DNA of 64,000 nt, from the NCBI RefSeq assembly GCF_014805625.2, contig NW_023998415.1, positions 22,715,071 through 22,779,070 on the forward strand. Reading direction: 5' to 3'. This document shows, in pieces, positions 12,981-26,330 of the stretch. Position 1 is the first letter of the stretch. Every line of letters begins with the position of its first letter. Both the position numbers and the translations under genes were made by a program. This DNA comes from Glossina fuscipes. Lineage: Eukaryota; Arthropoda; Insecta; Diptera; Glossinidae. The notes beneath the pieces are model-generated. The model saw only the letters and a program-made list of their open reading frames with translations, was not told the DNA's origin and made no database searches.

Positions 12981-13265
12981 TATTGAAAATTCTCTGTCAG
13001 AATACTGTGAATGAATAATTCACCCAAGAGTGGTTTGTTCGATTCCGTACTGAAAATTTCGATGTCAAAGATGCACGTCAGAGTGACTGAAAAGGTCGAC
13101 GAAATTGTACAACTGGCGGTACAAGACCGGCACGTAAGCTGTCGGGAAATGGCGGAGACGCTAACCATCCGCAACGTGACAGTTTGGAACCATTTGCAAA
13201 GCCCAACCTACAAAAAGAAGATCGAAACTGCGGAAAAAACCGCGGAGACTTTTCAACGTGACTAA
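12981..13265 (+). pseudogene. mariner transposase fragment (helix-turn-helix linker)
   Basis: In one frame the sequence around 13020-13075 reads WFVRFRTENFDVKDAR, the conserved end of the first mariner HTH. In another frame 13080-13265 reads VTEKVDEIVQLAVQDRHVSC followed by REMAETLTIRNVTVWNHL. That is the GRPVTEKVDEI...QDRH.S..EIA..L.I...TVWNHL region of mariner transposases. At least one frameshift separates the two blocks, and the catalytic domain is absent. This is a dead copy. Confidence 0.8.
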
Positions 13266-13671
13266 CAATTATACGTAAATATATAATAATAGTTTGCGAT
13301 ATCTGTTATAGCTTTGTATAAACTTTATAAGTCCAAACGGATGTCTCTTAAGATTGCATCATTCAATGTTAGAGCTCAGCCAAGGAAATGTAATTTGATT
13401 AATAATGCAATAAAATCATTTAATTTCACCCTTAGAGCAATTAGTGTAATCATCAGCATTATCTCAGCAAATTCATGACAGGGATCAGGTCTACTCGAAA
13501 TGTATGATGCATACATTTTTAGCGTGCAGTTCCGATTTTACTTACAAAATAAAATAAATTTCAATAATCTTTTTGGGGGATGATTTATAAAAATAAAGCA
13601 AAAAAAAAAAAAGTGTTGTTCCATAATTTTTAGGAAACTAAAAACCCTGTAATTTGTTGGTGTTTCTATGA

Positions 13672-13985
13672 CCGGCCACTCGGGGGATGTCCCTTGTACG
13701 TGCGGACACGGTAGTGTTCAGGAAGAGTTTGGGCCGAGAGGGGTAAAGAGAGGGAGTCGTGTTTGTGAATGTTCGCAGTTTTACTAAATGGAGACATCAG
13801 GTACAACGGGACAGACCATTGCTAATACGTTGTTAACGACGAGCAGTGCGATTAAAGACCGACGAGTCACGGGAGTATGCTGTGCGCTATGCAGCTAACT
13901 CTAAGACGAGTCGGTGGGAACGCTGACAACGCTGTGTAATCCTACGGTAGAGTACTTGCTCTAAATGCACTTGCAATTTAAATGA
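13672..13985 (-). pseudogene. Jockey-superfamily LINE ORF2 C-terminus, copy 1
   Basis: This block is recognisably the same as 24985-25310 over its length, with shared segments such as 'atggagacatca', 'gggagt.gtgtttgtga' and 'aagacgagt'. The minus strand of the other copy encodes an intact CTARLWN-type motif near the C-terminus of LINE ORF2. Here the equivalent reads SRDSSVFNRTARR followed by a stop and frameshifts. It is an older, decayed 3' fragment with no reverse transcriptase region attached. Confidence 0.65.
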
Positions 13986-14000
13986 TTTTGAGATAGAGTC

Positions 14001-14007
14001 AGAGAGA

Positions 14008-14039
<32 letters not shown>
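14001..14039. repeat. (GA)n microsatellite
   Basis: AG dinucleotides with a single GTG interruption lie just upstream, in plus orientation, of a short T-rich stretch. Confidence 0.9.
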
Positions 14040-14040
14040 C

Positions 14041-16829
14041 ATTTTTTATTGTATACCTTTTTTAAAAAGACTAAGCGCTTTGAGGATGATTTCGCCCGCT
14101 ATTGCACCAAAAACTTGATCTGCTCAACAAGAATTTCAATTATTAAACTTTTCGGTATTGAACTACGTTTGTCGATCAGTTCCAGAATATTTCGGTGACC
14201 ATATAGCTAGCAACCGAGATGAAACATGCGGTTGTCATCTAATCGATGTTTCTTTCGATCCGTGTAAATTTTGTTTGCTGAAGCACTGATTTGAACAAGA
14301 CAATATTTCCAATTTTGCAATTCGCTCCAAACCCTCTTCGGTTGGAATTATTCTCTCAATTTTTCTATACACTTGCTGAGAATTTTTAATGTTTGTTTTT
14401 AAATTCGAAATAATTAAATTAATCTATTTTACCTTAAAATATTGTTTTGATGCATACTATTTTACTGCGCACCAATTATTGCTGTTTTCCCAACGCTTCC
14501 TATTCATCTTCTTTACCGAAAGATGATAGTTTCCTTTTGGGGTAATAATAAAACCACAAATTACATTATAAAACCTTGCCTTATATGTATAGATAGTGCT
14601 CAATGTAAGCAATTCATAGTGTTGACCTGTAAGAACATGCGAAATTGATAGGAATCTGATTGATGAGTGTGAGGATAATTGCTTATAGGTTAAATAATAA
14701 ACAAGTTTCGTTAATTATTCAAATTGTAATTTACCAGAATTATCAGTTTGTGTGTATAATTATATAATGGCACCCACAGCGAATTTTCATGAGTAGTTGT
14801 ACTTTACAACTCCAACGAAATATGTACATATATGAAAAGCCTTACGTAGCAGCAGCAGCGAAATGTGTGTATCACTTCACTCAATAAGTGCCTGGTTTAA
14901 GAAAAACCATTTTTTCATTTTTTTTTTTTTTTTTTTTTTTTGGAAATACAACTTTATTCATCAACACATTGTCTTTCATTCCAATCGTCCTCTAACTGTT
15001 CGATGCCACCATTTTAGAATGATTTGTCGTTCTCAGTGTCGGCAAGCACTCATTCTTTTTCCCTCGAGCATACCTTCGGTGTCTGCGGAAAATCAGTAGT
15101 CACGGAGGGTCGGACCTACAAAGTGCAGCGAATGAAGAAGCAATTCGAAGTGTAATTCATTTCCCTTCTTTTCCATATGAGAGCGTTTTTTCTTCATTTC
15201 TGCACTCGATCGATCCAATCATCCAATGCACTATTTGCTCGCTTTCTTCCTCCTTTTTCCACTTTCAATATAATCGATGACGGAAATACCATGCGGGTCC
15301 CGTAATACAGGCACCACAACCTTACCAACTGAATGCCATGAAATCTTGAAATGTATCGTTTGAAGACCGGCAGTAAATCATGTGGGTCTGTCAAAAGTGT
15401 TTCCGTATATGTCTTAGACCGCACATTTATTGAATGAGGTGTTATGCACACGACATGTCTCAGCAATGACAGCAACAAAATGTATATGAGTAGCCTTACT
15501 TGTGGTAAGAACGAAATATGATAACTGGTCTAAGTAGCGGCAACAACAAATTGTGTATTTAGGCAGGCTTTTGAAGTCCTTTGCTACCATAATCTTTGAA
15601 TTTGAGAAACGTGTTTTGAGTGCACTTATCTATTTGGAGATTAGCACTCCAACGCAGCAACGTTTAAGCCGCAAACAATAACCGTTTTTGTGGCACCTTT
15701 CACGCACAATCACAATATCAGGATAAAACTATTTTCCAAAGCCACGACCTTACTCGAACTAGATGATGACTTTTCAATGAAAAAATCTGTTTCAATATTT
15801 CAATTTCTCTACTGACCATTGCGTACTGTACTTATTAATTTTATTTACATATTTGGGTCATGGTTTTTTTCTGAAAATTCACGGTGCTATCACTAGGCGA
15901 ACGCGTTATAAATCAGTAATTATTGCGTGCGTCTGCCACCTCATAAGGCCCGTGCGCACCCTGTAAGGACTCCTATTGGCGCATTCTTTACAAAGCCCAC
16001 CTCGCATACCTACCCAAAGAAGAACTTCTGGAAATATTGTACACGGCGTTCTAGAAACTCTCGTTAAGTGATCGTCTGCTAGCAAAGAGAGAGAAGCATA
16101 GAACCTGGATTTTTCTGAAATTCTTAAAAAAAGTCCGAATTCGCTTTAAAAAAAATGTATCAGTTTAAAAAGCATGTTGTAAAGAGCGATAATTCATTTA
16201 AAGACATTTAAAAGCCTATTTACGGATATTTGCTTTAAAGTCCCCCTTTCAGCTATGTCTTATAAAAAGAGAAAAGAAAGTAAATAAAAGTAATTGAAAC
16301 TAAAGACTAATTAATCAGTTTTACTTAGCATCACAAGATAGGTCCTTCTTCCCGTGCCTTATGCGTGTGCTTAAGAAGAAGAATCTTATGATTTCAATTA
16401 ATCACCGAAGTGAAGATGGCCCAACATGAGAGTCCGCAGACTTTAAGAGGTGTGCCTTTGCTGAAAATGTCTTTGCTAAGTTACGTTTTACCGCCAAAAC
16501 AAAAAAAAAAGTATTAAAATTAAAAAAATTAGTATTAAAATTAAAAAATATCGAAAAGCAAGCATATACAACATAAACTAAGCCTTTAATTGCGATCAGA
16601 AAACGAAAAAAAAAAAAAAAAAACAAGTTATTGCTAACTTAGTAAACTAAGTAATTCGAAGCATCAATGTACGCGCTCAACAGTTAAATTAGATGATTTT
16701 GTCGTTACTCTACGCAAAGTAACAGTTTTCAACGTCATATGACTCAGTTATTCAGTGTACAATCCATGACTATAATCAAGGAACGCTTACAATTTGCATT
16801 TTGAAAATTCATTACTTTTGTTATTTGAT
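14041..16829. other. Gene-free DNA
   Basis: Contains a T-tract (14919-14940), A-tracts (16500-16510, 16606-16622) and a 94-codon minus ORF at 15194-15478 in a moderately GC-rich patch. The ORF's sequence matches no family I recognise and has no splice context. It may be old transposon DNA. Confidence 0.4.
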
Positions 16830-17656
16830 TTGAAAGAATCTCCTGCTGAAATCCATCAAATACTTTTACAAGCTTATGGTGATGCTGCTCCATCATATGC
16901 CAATTGTCGGTTTTAGTTTTAACGGCTTAAATCTGGTGATTTTTATGTCAGTGACAAACAACGGCCTGGAGGACCAAAAAAGTTTCAAAACTTTCAAGAC
17001 TTATTGCACAAAAACTCCGCTCAAATTCTCAAAAAACTTTCAAACAGCTTGGCAATCGTTTGTAGGCATTTACATGCTATAGGAAAGATGGAAAAGGAGT
17101 TAGACCGGCTGTCACATGAATTGACTGAAAAAGTCATTTCGAATCCTTTCAACATCGGTTTCATTGCTTGCCAAGCAAATGAAGAAGAGTTTTCTGTGGA
17201 CTATTGTTAGCGGATCTATTACGACACGCCTAAATGCAAACAATCAGACGTTAGAAGCGCAATTTTCATAAAGCTTTGCTGTACACATGGTGGCAAGCAA
17301 GGCGCAGTATATTATGAGCAGCTAAAACCGAATGCAATTGCTACTGCGCATGTCTACTGACGCCAATCGAACAAATTGAACACTTTATTGTTGCAGAAAA
17401 GACCAGCAAAGAGTTGTTAAAGAAACGCTGTTGCAATTCGAATGGAAAGTTTTGCTTCACTTGTTCAAATCGATGCAGTTTGGCTTGTCTGACACGCGGT
17501 TTCGAAAGGTTGAAGAAGTGCGAAAACGGGGTCAATGATTGGATCACTGCCAAACCAATATTATTCTCTCGACACGGTATCGCCACGTTGCCAGAAAGAT
17601 GCGAAAAACTTGTAGAAAATGATGGGAAAATATTTTGTACTAATTTTTCTCAATAA
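16830..17656 (+). pseudogene. mariner transposase relic, near full length but broken
   Basis: Conserved mariner blocks occur in order but in several frames. They are ESPAEIHQILLQAYGDAAPS (about 16838-16897), the GDF-V-D-RPGGPKKF linker, and HKNSAQ..KELSNSLAI with RHLHAIGKM...HELTEK (about 17005-17130). Next come HGGKQGAVYYEQLKPNAI (about 17285-17340) and the C-terminal VNDWI..KPILFSRHGI and LPERCEKLVENDGKIF blocks (to 17656). These resemble irritans/mauritiana-type mariner. Multiple frameshifts and stops make it inactive. Terminal inverted repeats were not located. The several short ORFs here are pieces of this one gene. Confidence 0.85.
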
Positions 17657-19152
17657 ATGCATTGTTCAAGTGAAAAAATGATCAGAATAGATGCAAGCAC
17701 CCATTATATCGTAAATTTTCATCAATTGCATTTATACACTATATGGTAAATAATAATTTTGCATTCTTTTCAATGTTTTTATGACATCAAATATGGTTTC
17801 CTTTTTTACTTATGCTTGCATTTTCCAATTTTGCTTAGTTGTTTTTTTATTATTTACCTAAGCAGAGACACGAACAAAGTGTGGAAATAGCTCACGTTTT
17901 AGCAAAGGCATAAAGGTGGATTATGTGCAGTGGGCTAACTTCATGTTAGTACATAATCTTATATGCTCGGCAATTAATAGCACAATTCAACTTCATATGT
18001 ACCGTAACATAACAGTGAGAATTATGATTAAAGTCAATACAGATTGGATAGCAATAAAAAAGTGGGCCATAACTGCGATAAAGCAAAAAAAAAAAAAAAA
18101 ATTGATAAATAGATAAAAGGGTTTCGCACTCAAACTACTTCTAGATTGAAGAAGAGTTTCTCCTAAACTTTTTTTATCGAAGAGCTTTTCTTAACACATT
18201 CACATCCACAAATTAGAGAATAAATCATCCGCTCATAGATCTTAGGCTTACGCTCTCATCGAATTCTTTCAAAAACTCATTCTGTACTTTGCTTCAATGA
18301 AATTGCAGATAATTTAAATGATTTAATAGAAAGCCTCTTTTTAATTTTCTTTTTCATATCTCATTGCTTTTTATTATTAATTAATTTCAATAGAAGCAAA
18401 ATCCATGTAAAACATTTGTGAATTCATTTCTCTGAGCTTATAGTCACACGCATATGCCATTTTGTACGAGCGCTTGCATACTACATGCAAATTTTGGACA
18501 GGTTCAATCAAGCCGTCACCCATTTAACCATTATGTCAACTAAATTCCAAATAAATGAGTTATAGTTGTCTGTTGTGTGAGTGGAATCAAACTTTGGACT
18601 GAAATGATTATATAATAAATTTATAGCTAATATTTGTTGTTGTTGTTGTTGTTGTTGTTGTTTTTGCATTTATTGTAGTAGTAATAGTTATTGTTGTTAT
18701 TGTTAATATAGTCAGTCTATTGTCTTGATTCCCTTAGGTATTCAACACCTTTTTCAATTGATTGCTTCGTATAAAGATACATGTCTCTCTCTCTCTCTCT
18801 CTCTCTTTCCCTTTTTGGTTCTCGTTCTCGTTCTCTTTCTTTCCATTTCGATATGTATCTGTGCTTAGGTGTATGTCCCTCCGTGTGGGTGCATATGTAA
18901 GTACATTAGCACAATCTCATTTGCGTATACATGCGCAACTATTCTTACTTAGCTATACTATAAAGTACTAGTGTACTGTCAATGATAATGAGCTTGATTT
19001 CCTTATGGATTTGTGTTTTCATGTTATCTGTCACCGTTACGTTTGAACAATTTACTTGCTTCAGTTGTTAGCTAATTATTGCTTTGTTGTTATATATGCA
19101 CCTCACAAACATATGAATCAATTGTTATTGTCGTTGCTCGTGTTCGTTTTCG
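17657..19152. other. Gene-free DNA with microsatellites
   Basis: No gene is supported. It holds a (TTG)n tract (18634-18661), a (CT)n tract (18784-18806) and an A-tract near 18085-18100. Confidence 0.5.
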
Positions 19153-19233
19153 TATTGATGTTGGTGTTGATGTTGGTGTTGGTGTTGGTGTTGGTGTTAC
19201 CGTTACCGTCACTGTTACTGTTACTGTTGCCCT
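19153..19233 (+). repeat. TTGGTG/TTACCG hexamer minisatellite
   Basis: About eight GTTGGT or GTTGAT units pass directly into GTTACC/GTCACT/GTTACT units. Two overlapping plus ORFs (starting at 19056 and 19079) are translations of this repeat in different frames and are not genes. Confidence 0.85.
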
Positions 19234-19810
19234 TGCCATTGCTTCATTCCCTTACGCCCAACTTCCATTCAATTTGTTACATTTCTATCGGTATTTGTGG
19301 CAGTAAACATGTTATGCTCGATATATTGTGGTTCTTGTGTGTTTTTGCTAATTATACATACAAAGATAAAATACAACGATGACAATGCATCCATCATTAT
19401 CGATGCACATGAATATTTTCCCATTTTCAAAATTTCCACAAATTCACTTCATTTATTCATTTTATTATTAATAAATACAAAATTTTTGATTTTATAAACT
19501 TAAGCGGATTTCTTTTTCAGCTTAGTAACGTAAAACTTTGTTTTTCAATCATTTTTTTTTTTTTTTTGTACATAAAATACATTGAGCCTTAACATCAACT
19601 GTTTGATTTATTTTATATATGTAGATTATATAGTGAAATCAGAGAAGTTATCTATTTTCTTTTAAAGCTAATGATTTTCTAGACTTGGGTGTTACTTATA
19701 AATTCCTCTTGTGTATTATTACTATTATTATTATTATTATTATTGCTATTAATTTAGGCAGAGAATCAAATGCTAAAACTAAAGTCGTAAAGTACTAGCA
19801 TCTAAGGTTA

Positions 19811-19883
19811 TTGAGATTTGAACCCAACAACCGGTCATTGAATTGTTAGTCGAGTCTCTCTGTCTACTCAGCCGCTCAGGCGG
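19811..19883 (-). repeat. tRNA-like (type II, Ser/Leu-like) SINE or tRNA pseudogene, copy 1
   Basis: On the minus strand CCGCCTGAGCGGCTGAGTAG resembles a pol III A box and D arm of Ser/Leu tRNA. About 35 nt later TTGGG-TTCAAAT-CTCAA forms a 5-bp T arm with a B-box-like loop. No matching 7-bp acceptor stem is found, so it is not a functional tRNA gene. A related A-box segment at 30381-30400 (15 of 20 positions identical) suggests a repeat family rather than a lone pseudogene. Confidence 0.45.
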
Positions 19884-22800
19884 ATCTTCTCGAGTGAAAC
19901 TGTGATTTTATTAAATAATTACAATATCTACGCACATAGACATACTTACAATGCATTCATTTGCGTGTATTTTGTTTCGTTTTTATATTTCTTCAAACTC
20001 CTTTAAAGTTAGATAGTATTTTGACCGTAAAGTTCAAGCAGTCTTCGTTGCAAAAAGTATAAAATATTATTAAATTAAGAGGATGTTTTCTTTTTTTTGT
20101 TTTTGTTTTTTTTTTTGGTTTTAGCTTTTAATTTAAAAAATAAATTTAATACATATCACAAGTTTTCATTCTTTACGAGGATTCGTGTCCGCGTCTGATG
20201 GCGGGCAGTAGCGAGTGGCGCTATGTTAAAGCGATTGTTTTATATGTATGTATATTATGATAATTTATATTTTGTTGGCGTTGAAAATATAAATAAATTT
20301 TCCGCGTAATTCACTTATTAAGCATCTCTAAAATGTACGCCTTTCACAATAATAATGAAGCACAAATACTCGTACATCCACCTACACACAATGAATGATA
20401 ATGATAATAATAATAATAATAATAATAATAAAATTAATAATGGTCGCAAATGATAGTTTTTACAGATAAGCATATAAATAAATACGTAATTGGATATTAA
20501 TGTGCTTATGCATGTAATTCATAACCTATCATTAATGCGTTTTAATGAATGTTTACCAAGGGTCAACAATGGTCGCCTGAACATACGAACACTAGCAAAA
20601 CGCCTAGAAAATGTCATAAAGAAAAAAATAAAAAAAATAAAAATATATGTTTTAAAAATGTTCATTTACTATATGGTGGACATATTTGCGGGTAAATTCA
20701 TTCCATTTTCAAACTTGATTTATAGATATTCACACTGCATGCACCAGGTTTCACTTAATAAGTGCAAAAAGCCATTTGATTGCCATAAACTAACCATAAA
20801 TGGCATGAATTAGTTGATTTAAAAATCAACCGCTAGACCATCACTGCTGCCTTTTAAGAATTCTAAAGTCTAAAGAAAACTTCGCAGTCTACGAAATTTT
20901 GAATGTACTTACTGCGCCATCAACGATTCCGACCTTAAGAGAATTGCGAAAATTTTTACGAAATATATCTTACACTGTAAAGCAAAGAGGAAAGAAAAAA
21001 AAACAAATTAAAAAGATCGCAAATGCTTCAACGTTCCTGTGGCAACACATTTAAAAAGGATAACAAAGTCAATTTTAGGTCAATGCTTTATTAAGGTTTC
21101 CCCCCACGTTCGGTCTAGACCTTCGATGCAATTTCACATGTACAGTTTGTCTCAAAGTTTATGCAAAATGCTATGAAGACGCCGAAGCCTGCTGAAAACC
21201 GCTGTCGACCGCTCGACAGGCGGAAACACGACGGAGACGCGCTACCAAAACAATCCTAGGAAATTTCAACGGCAGTCAGCATATGCGACGGCAAAACCTT
21301 GGTACCCGCTATGCTATTCCATACACAGCCCTATACTGTATATACTGTTCATGAGCGCATGGGTAATTTACAATTTTTAATCATAAACCAATGGTCTCTG
21401 TCAAAGTTACTTGTCTCCTATCTTAAGTTTAACTTTCTTAAACTTGATGTTTTGATGATGACGTAACGAAAAAAATCTATTAAAAGTGGAAGGACAGGCA
21501 GAATTCAAGGACAAATCGATGCAACGTGAATGTAATTTTGCTGCGTGCACACCAGTATAATAATCGATCTCTGTAATTGAGTACAACCAACGAAAAGAAT
21601 TATAATAATTTGACGGAGAACCGTTGATACCCACTACTTCAAGTCAAGGCATTACAACTACAAATTATCTCGTCAAACATTTAAGAGGTATTTTGTCACT
21701 GCCGAATATTTGTGTATTTGTAACGTTCCTCTTGAATCGGGAAAAATTTACCCTGAGTCTAGGATTTTTTCCACTATGGGCATGGTTATGAATGTTTTAC
21801 ATTTTGAAACTCGACGACTAGAGCCATTCGCGATGAGTACATATGCCAAATTCGCGATCCCTACGACAATATTTGCAACTACAAGCAAACGACTGAATGG
21901 CCAGACGATCGCAGTTAAGACTTCAAGTTTTACATAAACTAAGTGTGTACGTACTTTATAAGATTCTTAATGGTAATGGTTTTCGTAATCTATAATATAT
22001 ATAACAATTCTAATAAGTATTCTAGTAGTGAGGACATGAGGACATGAGCAAAGAAAAAGTTCAAAAGTACTTCAAATCTCTTGCTTTCTCTTTCCAATGG
22101 GTAACCAGTCATTAGAGATCATTATGTAGCAAAGTTTATTTTATTGACGTCAGATAGAATGGCTGCAAAAGGATAGCGTATAAGCGCATGTTAGGGCTTT
22201 GACCAGGCGTATGTGTGGGTATTTGAAAATAAGCGTTTATCATAAATATTGAAGTAGATTTTATTATGAAAAGGAAAAAAAAGAAAAAATTATAAAATAT
22301 TTTATAATTTACTTAACATTTACCGCATTGCCATAAAATACACATTTATGCTAGTACTAACCCTGACCAGCGCACATACGTACAAAGAGAGAGAACACTC
22401 TACTGCATAGGAGCATGGACATAAATATATATAAATATATATATATGTATGTATGTATACATGTGTGTGTGTATGTATTTAGTTTTGGGGGAAAATCATA
22501 ATATTATGAGCTATTACGTACATGGGCAAAAATAATTTTGATTTACGTGTCTGTGTGTCGGTTAGCATAGAATGCAAACTTATGCAGTCAAGCGCATATA
22601 AATACACGGAAGCACATACATATGCATATACATTCATACACATATATTCACATGGATACGCGCGCGTACAAAACGTACCCTCAGTTAGTGAATGTGAAAG
22701 CATTTGTTTCTTATCTATATAATGTATGTAATTCACAGTTGTGCGTTTTATAGATTTTCAGTTAAATCATATTTTAGTGTCTATGCCTCTGCCTGTACGC

Positions 22801-22967
22801 TTGTTTGCCTCTTTGCGTGTACATGTATGTACATATAAAATGGTGACACAAACTGACATTAAATTCAATTATATAGATCACAAGAGAGCAAGCAACATAC
22901 AATTGCACATTTAATAACTTGAGCAAACACATAGACAGACATATACAATATATATAGTATATATAGT

Positions 22968-23008
<41 letters not shown>

Positions 23009-24984
23009 TACAGCAATGATGAATTATGTGTATGTGAATAAATAAATTAAAATTAGAAATTTTCATAAAACATCGTGTCAACACATGTTTAAAATTGTCC
23101 GATTCAAATAAACAACTAACATGGTTATGTGCGTAAAAGCGAAACCTTCAACAATCTGTGGTGCATGTAACAACCATACATATATGTTATGTGCTTATAA
23201 CTTTACAAAATTATTACTACACCCTTCATCGACGCCAGCGCTGAGTATACTAATACAATCGTTTTACTTTCAATTCATCAGTCACTCGCAGTTATACTGC
23301 ACGCCATCTTTTTATTATTATCGTGAACGTATGCAGTATCGTGTAGTGAAATTTAAAAATTTCGTTTAGTATAAGGCGTTTTAGATGCCTACCAAAATTG
23401 AACGGAATATCCTCCTTGTAGACATCTAATGCTTACACACATAACACAAATCGTAGTGATGGCCACTTCTTGAAGGCGCTACACAATCGGAAGATGCGTG
23501 TTATCATCAAATCTCTCGCATGTGGCATGCGTAACGTTGTAATCCTTCTCACTTCTAAAACTCTTCTGAACTTTATTAGCTCGGAAATATTATAAAAAAT
23601 ATAGTAAGTAGTTTAAGTAAAAAGTTATACGTTTATTACGTCTCACTGTTCCAATGGATTGAAAGGGCGTAATAGAACAATTCGCATAATGCTTTTGCAA
23701 CAGATATGATGTCATAATCTTATGTTTAGTAAGATTTTAATAAGTTGAAACCGCTCGAAAAGATGGCAAAACAGATGCTATGCAACTTAACTTTGAATTA
23801 ATTCAACGAAGAACATAATTGCAGGACGTTATTATAAATAATTACACTGTATTGTTATTCAACATACAACCGACAATAACATGTGTTTAGCTAACCAACA
23901 ATTTCGTCCTAAATGACAAGTATCCAAGGTTCGTTCTATAAGGCGAGTAAATCTTTCTCATTCGCCTCATTTCTTCCTCCTTATAGCTACAAATGCAGTA
24001 AATGCAATTAAAATCAATTTTGAAATACTGCTCACGATTCATAAGGAAGTTCAAGAAAGAGGAAATTGCATAATAGTAATTTTCTTTGGCATATTTTTTT
24101 ACAATTTCATCATACATACTCACACATAATATAAAACTCTTGGCACTCTGTTGAAGTCTTGAAGTTATTCTTATTCTCCGCATAAGAGATCATAATTTTT
24201 AAACAAATTATTGGTCAATTGCAGTTCTTGTGCAGATGTACATAAAATTTGTTCGTATTGCCTGGATGTGTGTGTGTGTGTGTGTGTGTGGGTGAATATA
24301 TATATATATACGTATATAAAGGACATTTAAAATAGTTTCCGATAACTATTGATAATTTATACTCTTTACGCTACAGCAGTAATGGCAACATTAGTAAAAT
24401 GCACCAGCAAAATATGAAGAGGAAAGAAGCAAAAATGTGGACGTAAGTTAGATTAAGTCGACTTTTACACGCCCAATATCAAAATTCAATTTAATCAAGT
24501 TAATTTTCATGGAATTTATCCAATTCCATAAGAATACTGAGGAAGATGATTTCGCGACCACATAATTACTAGACATAGACGGATAATAGATCTAAAGCAT
24601 TTTAGATACCAAGCATCGCTGTATACAATGAATAACATTAAAGTTTACGTAAGAGCATGCAGTTTTTTTATTCGGCAATACTTTCCTTTGGATTAAAAGC
24701 AAAAAGTGAGATAATAGCTACACTTGAGTTACTCACTACTCCAGAACTCCTAAGCCAAAGTCCTGGGTATGGACCCCTTCCTCCCCTCTTACTAGACGAA
24801 ATGTTTAATGCTGCCTCGATTTTAGGGTAAGCAAAGCCACAAAGAATATTCCAAATTACTGTTCCCAGTTGTCGACACTTAGCTGTGGTCTTTCTTAGTC
24901 CACCTATGGTTTCGCTTATGTTTGGAGATTTCATACAGTCGTGGCTCAACTTATTCCACATACGTGTGTTTTTTTCCTACAACC
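19884..24984. other. Gene-free AT-rich DNA with many microsatellites
   Basis: Holds (AAT)n at 20402-20431, TATG/TG tracts near 22420-22475, (TA)n at 22970-23006, (GT)n at 24266-24290 and (TA)n at 24297-24317. The perfect palindrome GTTGATTT-AA-AAATCAAC occurs near 20813-20830. Two more GC-rich patches (20180-20230, 21170-21320) show no recognisable protein. No host exon is supported. Confidence 0.45.
22970..23006. repeat. (TA)n microsatellite
   Basis: A run of TA dinucleotides with imperfect TATAG units on its left flank. The minus ORF rich in Y and I over this region is repeat translation. Confidence 0.95.
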
Positions 24985-26330
24985 CGCCACTCAAGGGATG
25001 GCCTCCATATATACGGGCACGCTCGTTATCGGGAAGGTTTATAGGAAGAGTGGAGTGAAGAAAGGGAGTAGTGTTTGTGAAAACTCGTCTTGAAAATGGA
25101 GACATCAAATATAGTAGGAAACACCACTACTGATATGATGTTCCAAAGTCGGGCAGTGCATATAAAAAACAACGAGTCGCGATAGCGTGCTGTGCAGTAT
25201 ACAAGTAGCCCCAAGACGAGTGGATAAGAACGCTTGAAAAGACATGTAGTCTTATTGTAGGATTTAATTGGTGAGGAAATCTCTTTTAGCCCCATACAAG
25301 ACTTGCCCTGAATGCACTTATACAGCGCTTAGTCCTCATTACGCCGATGCTCAAGAATATCAAGAATTCTGGGCAGACTTTGGTCAACCCGAACCTTTCG
25401 CTGTTTGCATTGAGAGTCTCCAAGCAAAGTTTTGAGGCTTCCGCCCACACATGCGAGTTATTCTTTAATTTCGGCTGGATATGGTGTAAACGGTACGGAT
25501 TGCGGCTGTAGTGTAGTATTTTCTGCCCGGTTTTAAAAATCCGACGCCTCTGACCCCGTTTTCAGCGTTTCGAGCACTTGTTCTTTCCAACGGACAGCGT
25601 TTTTTGTTCTCGTGCCCAATACATCATAGGTTGCTAATTCTTCTACATTAACACAACCAAAAAACAAACAGTTGTTCATCACTTCTCCGGCCCGTTACGA
25701 GATAGCTTTGAGTTTTCGTAGCTATTTTCCGGACACCATTCAGATATTTTTATGAGGATTCGATTTTGTGCGTCGTTCATAATGCAGCGTTTGCTCTGTT
25801 TCTCGTTGTTGCGTGGTTTCACACTAAAGGGAAACGTATGACGCAACATGCTGTCGAATACGTACGCTGCAAGCGAATAGATAGCGTTCTCCGTTATGTG
25901 CAGAAAATCGTTAATGAACACCAGAAAAGGAGACGAGGAAAGGGCATTGCGGTACACCTGGATTTAAATAAAATTGATTTGAAGAACACCCGTCGATCGT
26001 AATTCTTATCAAACGGTTGTCCAAAAAACTCGGTGTAAATCGAGTGAAAACCAGTACCATGCCATACTCAGTCGAGTCTCTTGGAAATATTTAGCGCAAC
26101 CACAGGGACAATAGCTCGGCTCTACTTTTCGGTGACATAGGATATTAGGTCACCAGTGGGCCGGTTTTTGCCAAAGTAATATTGCGCGTCGCTAATTAGA
26201 CCGTTCGATTCTAGATTGCTAGATGCCGTGGAGCGACTATTGAGATTGGCAAGAACCTTTTCAACAAAAATCCTAGACCAACATCTTCCACTAACTTTCT
26301 CCGACCATAAACGATCATAGGTTACAAAGA
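24985..26330 (-). mobile_element. Jockey-superfamily LINE, 3' part (reverse transcriptase to C-terminus), decayed
   Basis: Read on the minus strand the blocks fall in LINE ORF2 order. First is LISDAQYYFGKNRPTGDLIS (26201-26124, the 'QYGFRKNRST' RT block). Next is VALNISKRLD-stop-VWHG (near 26106-26050, equivalent to VALDISKAFDRVWH). Then comes FLVFINDFLHI...IYSLAAYVFDS (25900-25800, the FINDLL and FADDS region, here with the catalytic YADD-type Asp pair lost). A C-terminal block RDSLFFICTARLWN...FPTIFDVSIFKT follows (25180-25060). Frameshifts and stops interrupt it throughout. The 5' end, including the endonuclease, was not identified; it may lie in 26330-27500 but I cannot confirm it. Confidence 0.8.

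Noticed and set aside
19056..19382. Overlapping ORFs of 108 and 75 codons
   Set aside because: Both translate the TTGGTG/TTACCG hexamer repeat in different frames.
23887..24183. 98-codon minus ORF rich in Tyr, Cys and Arg
   Set aside because: AT-rich codon choice, no family motif, and no splice or polyadenylation context.
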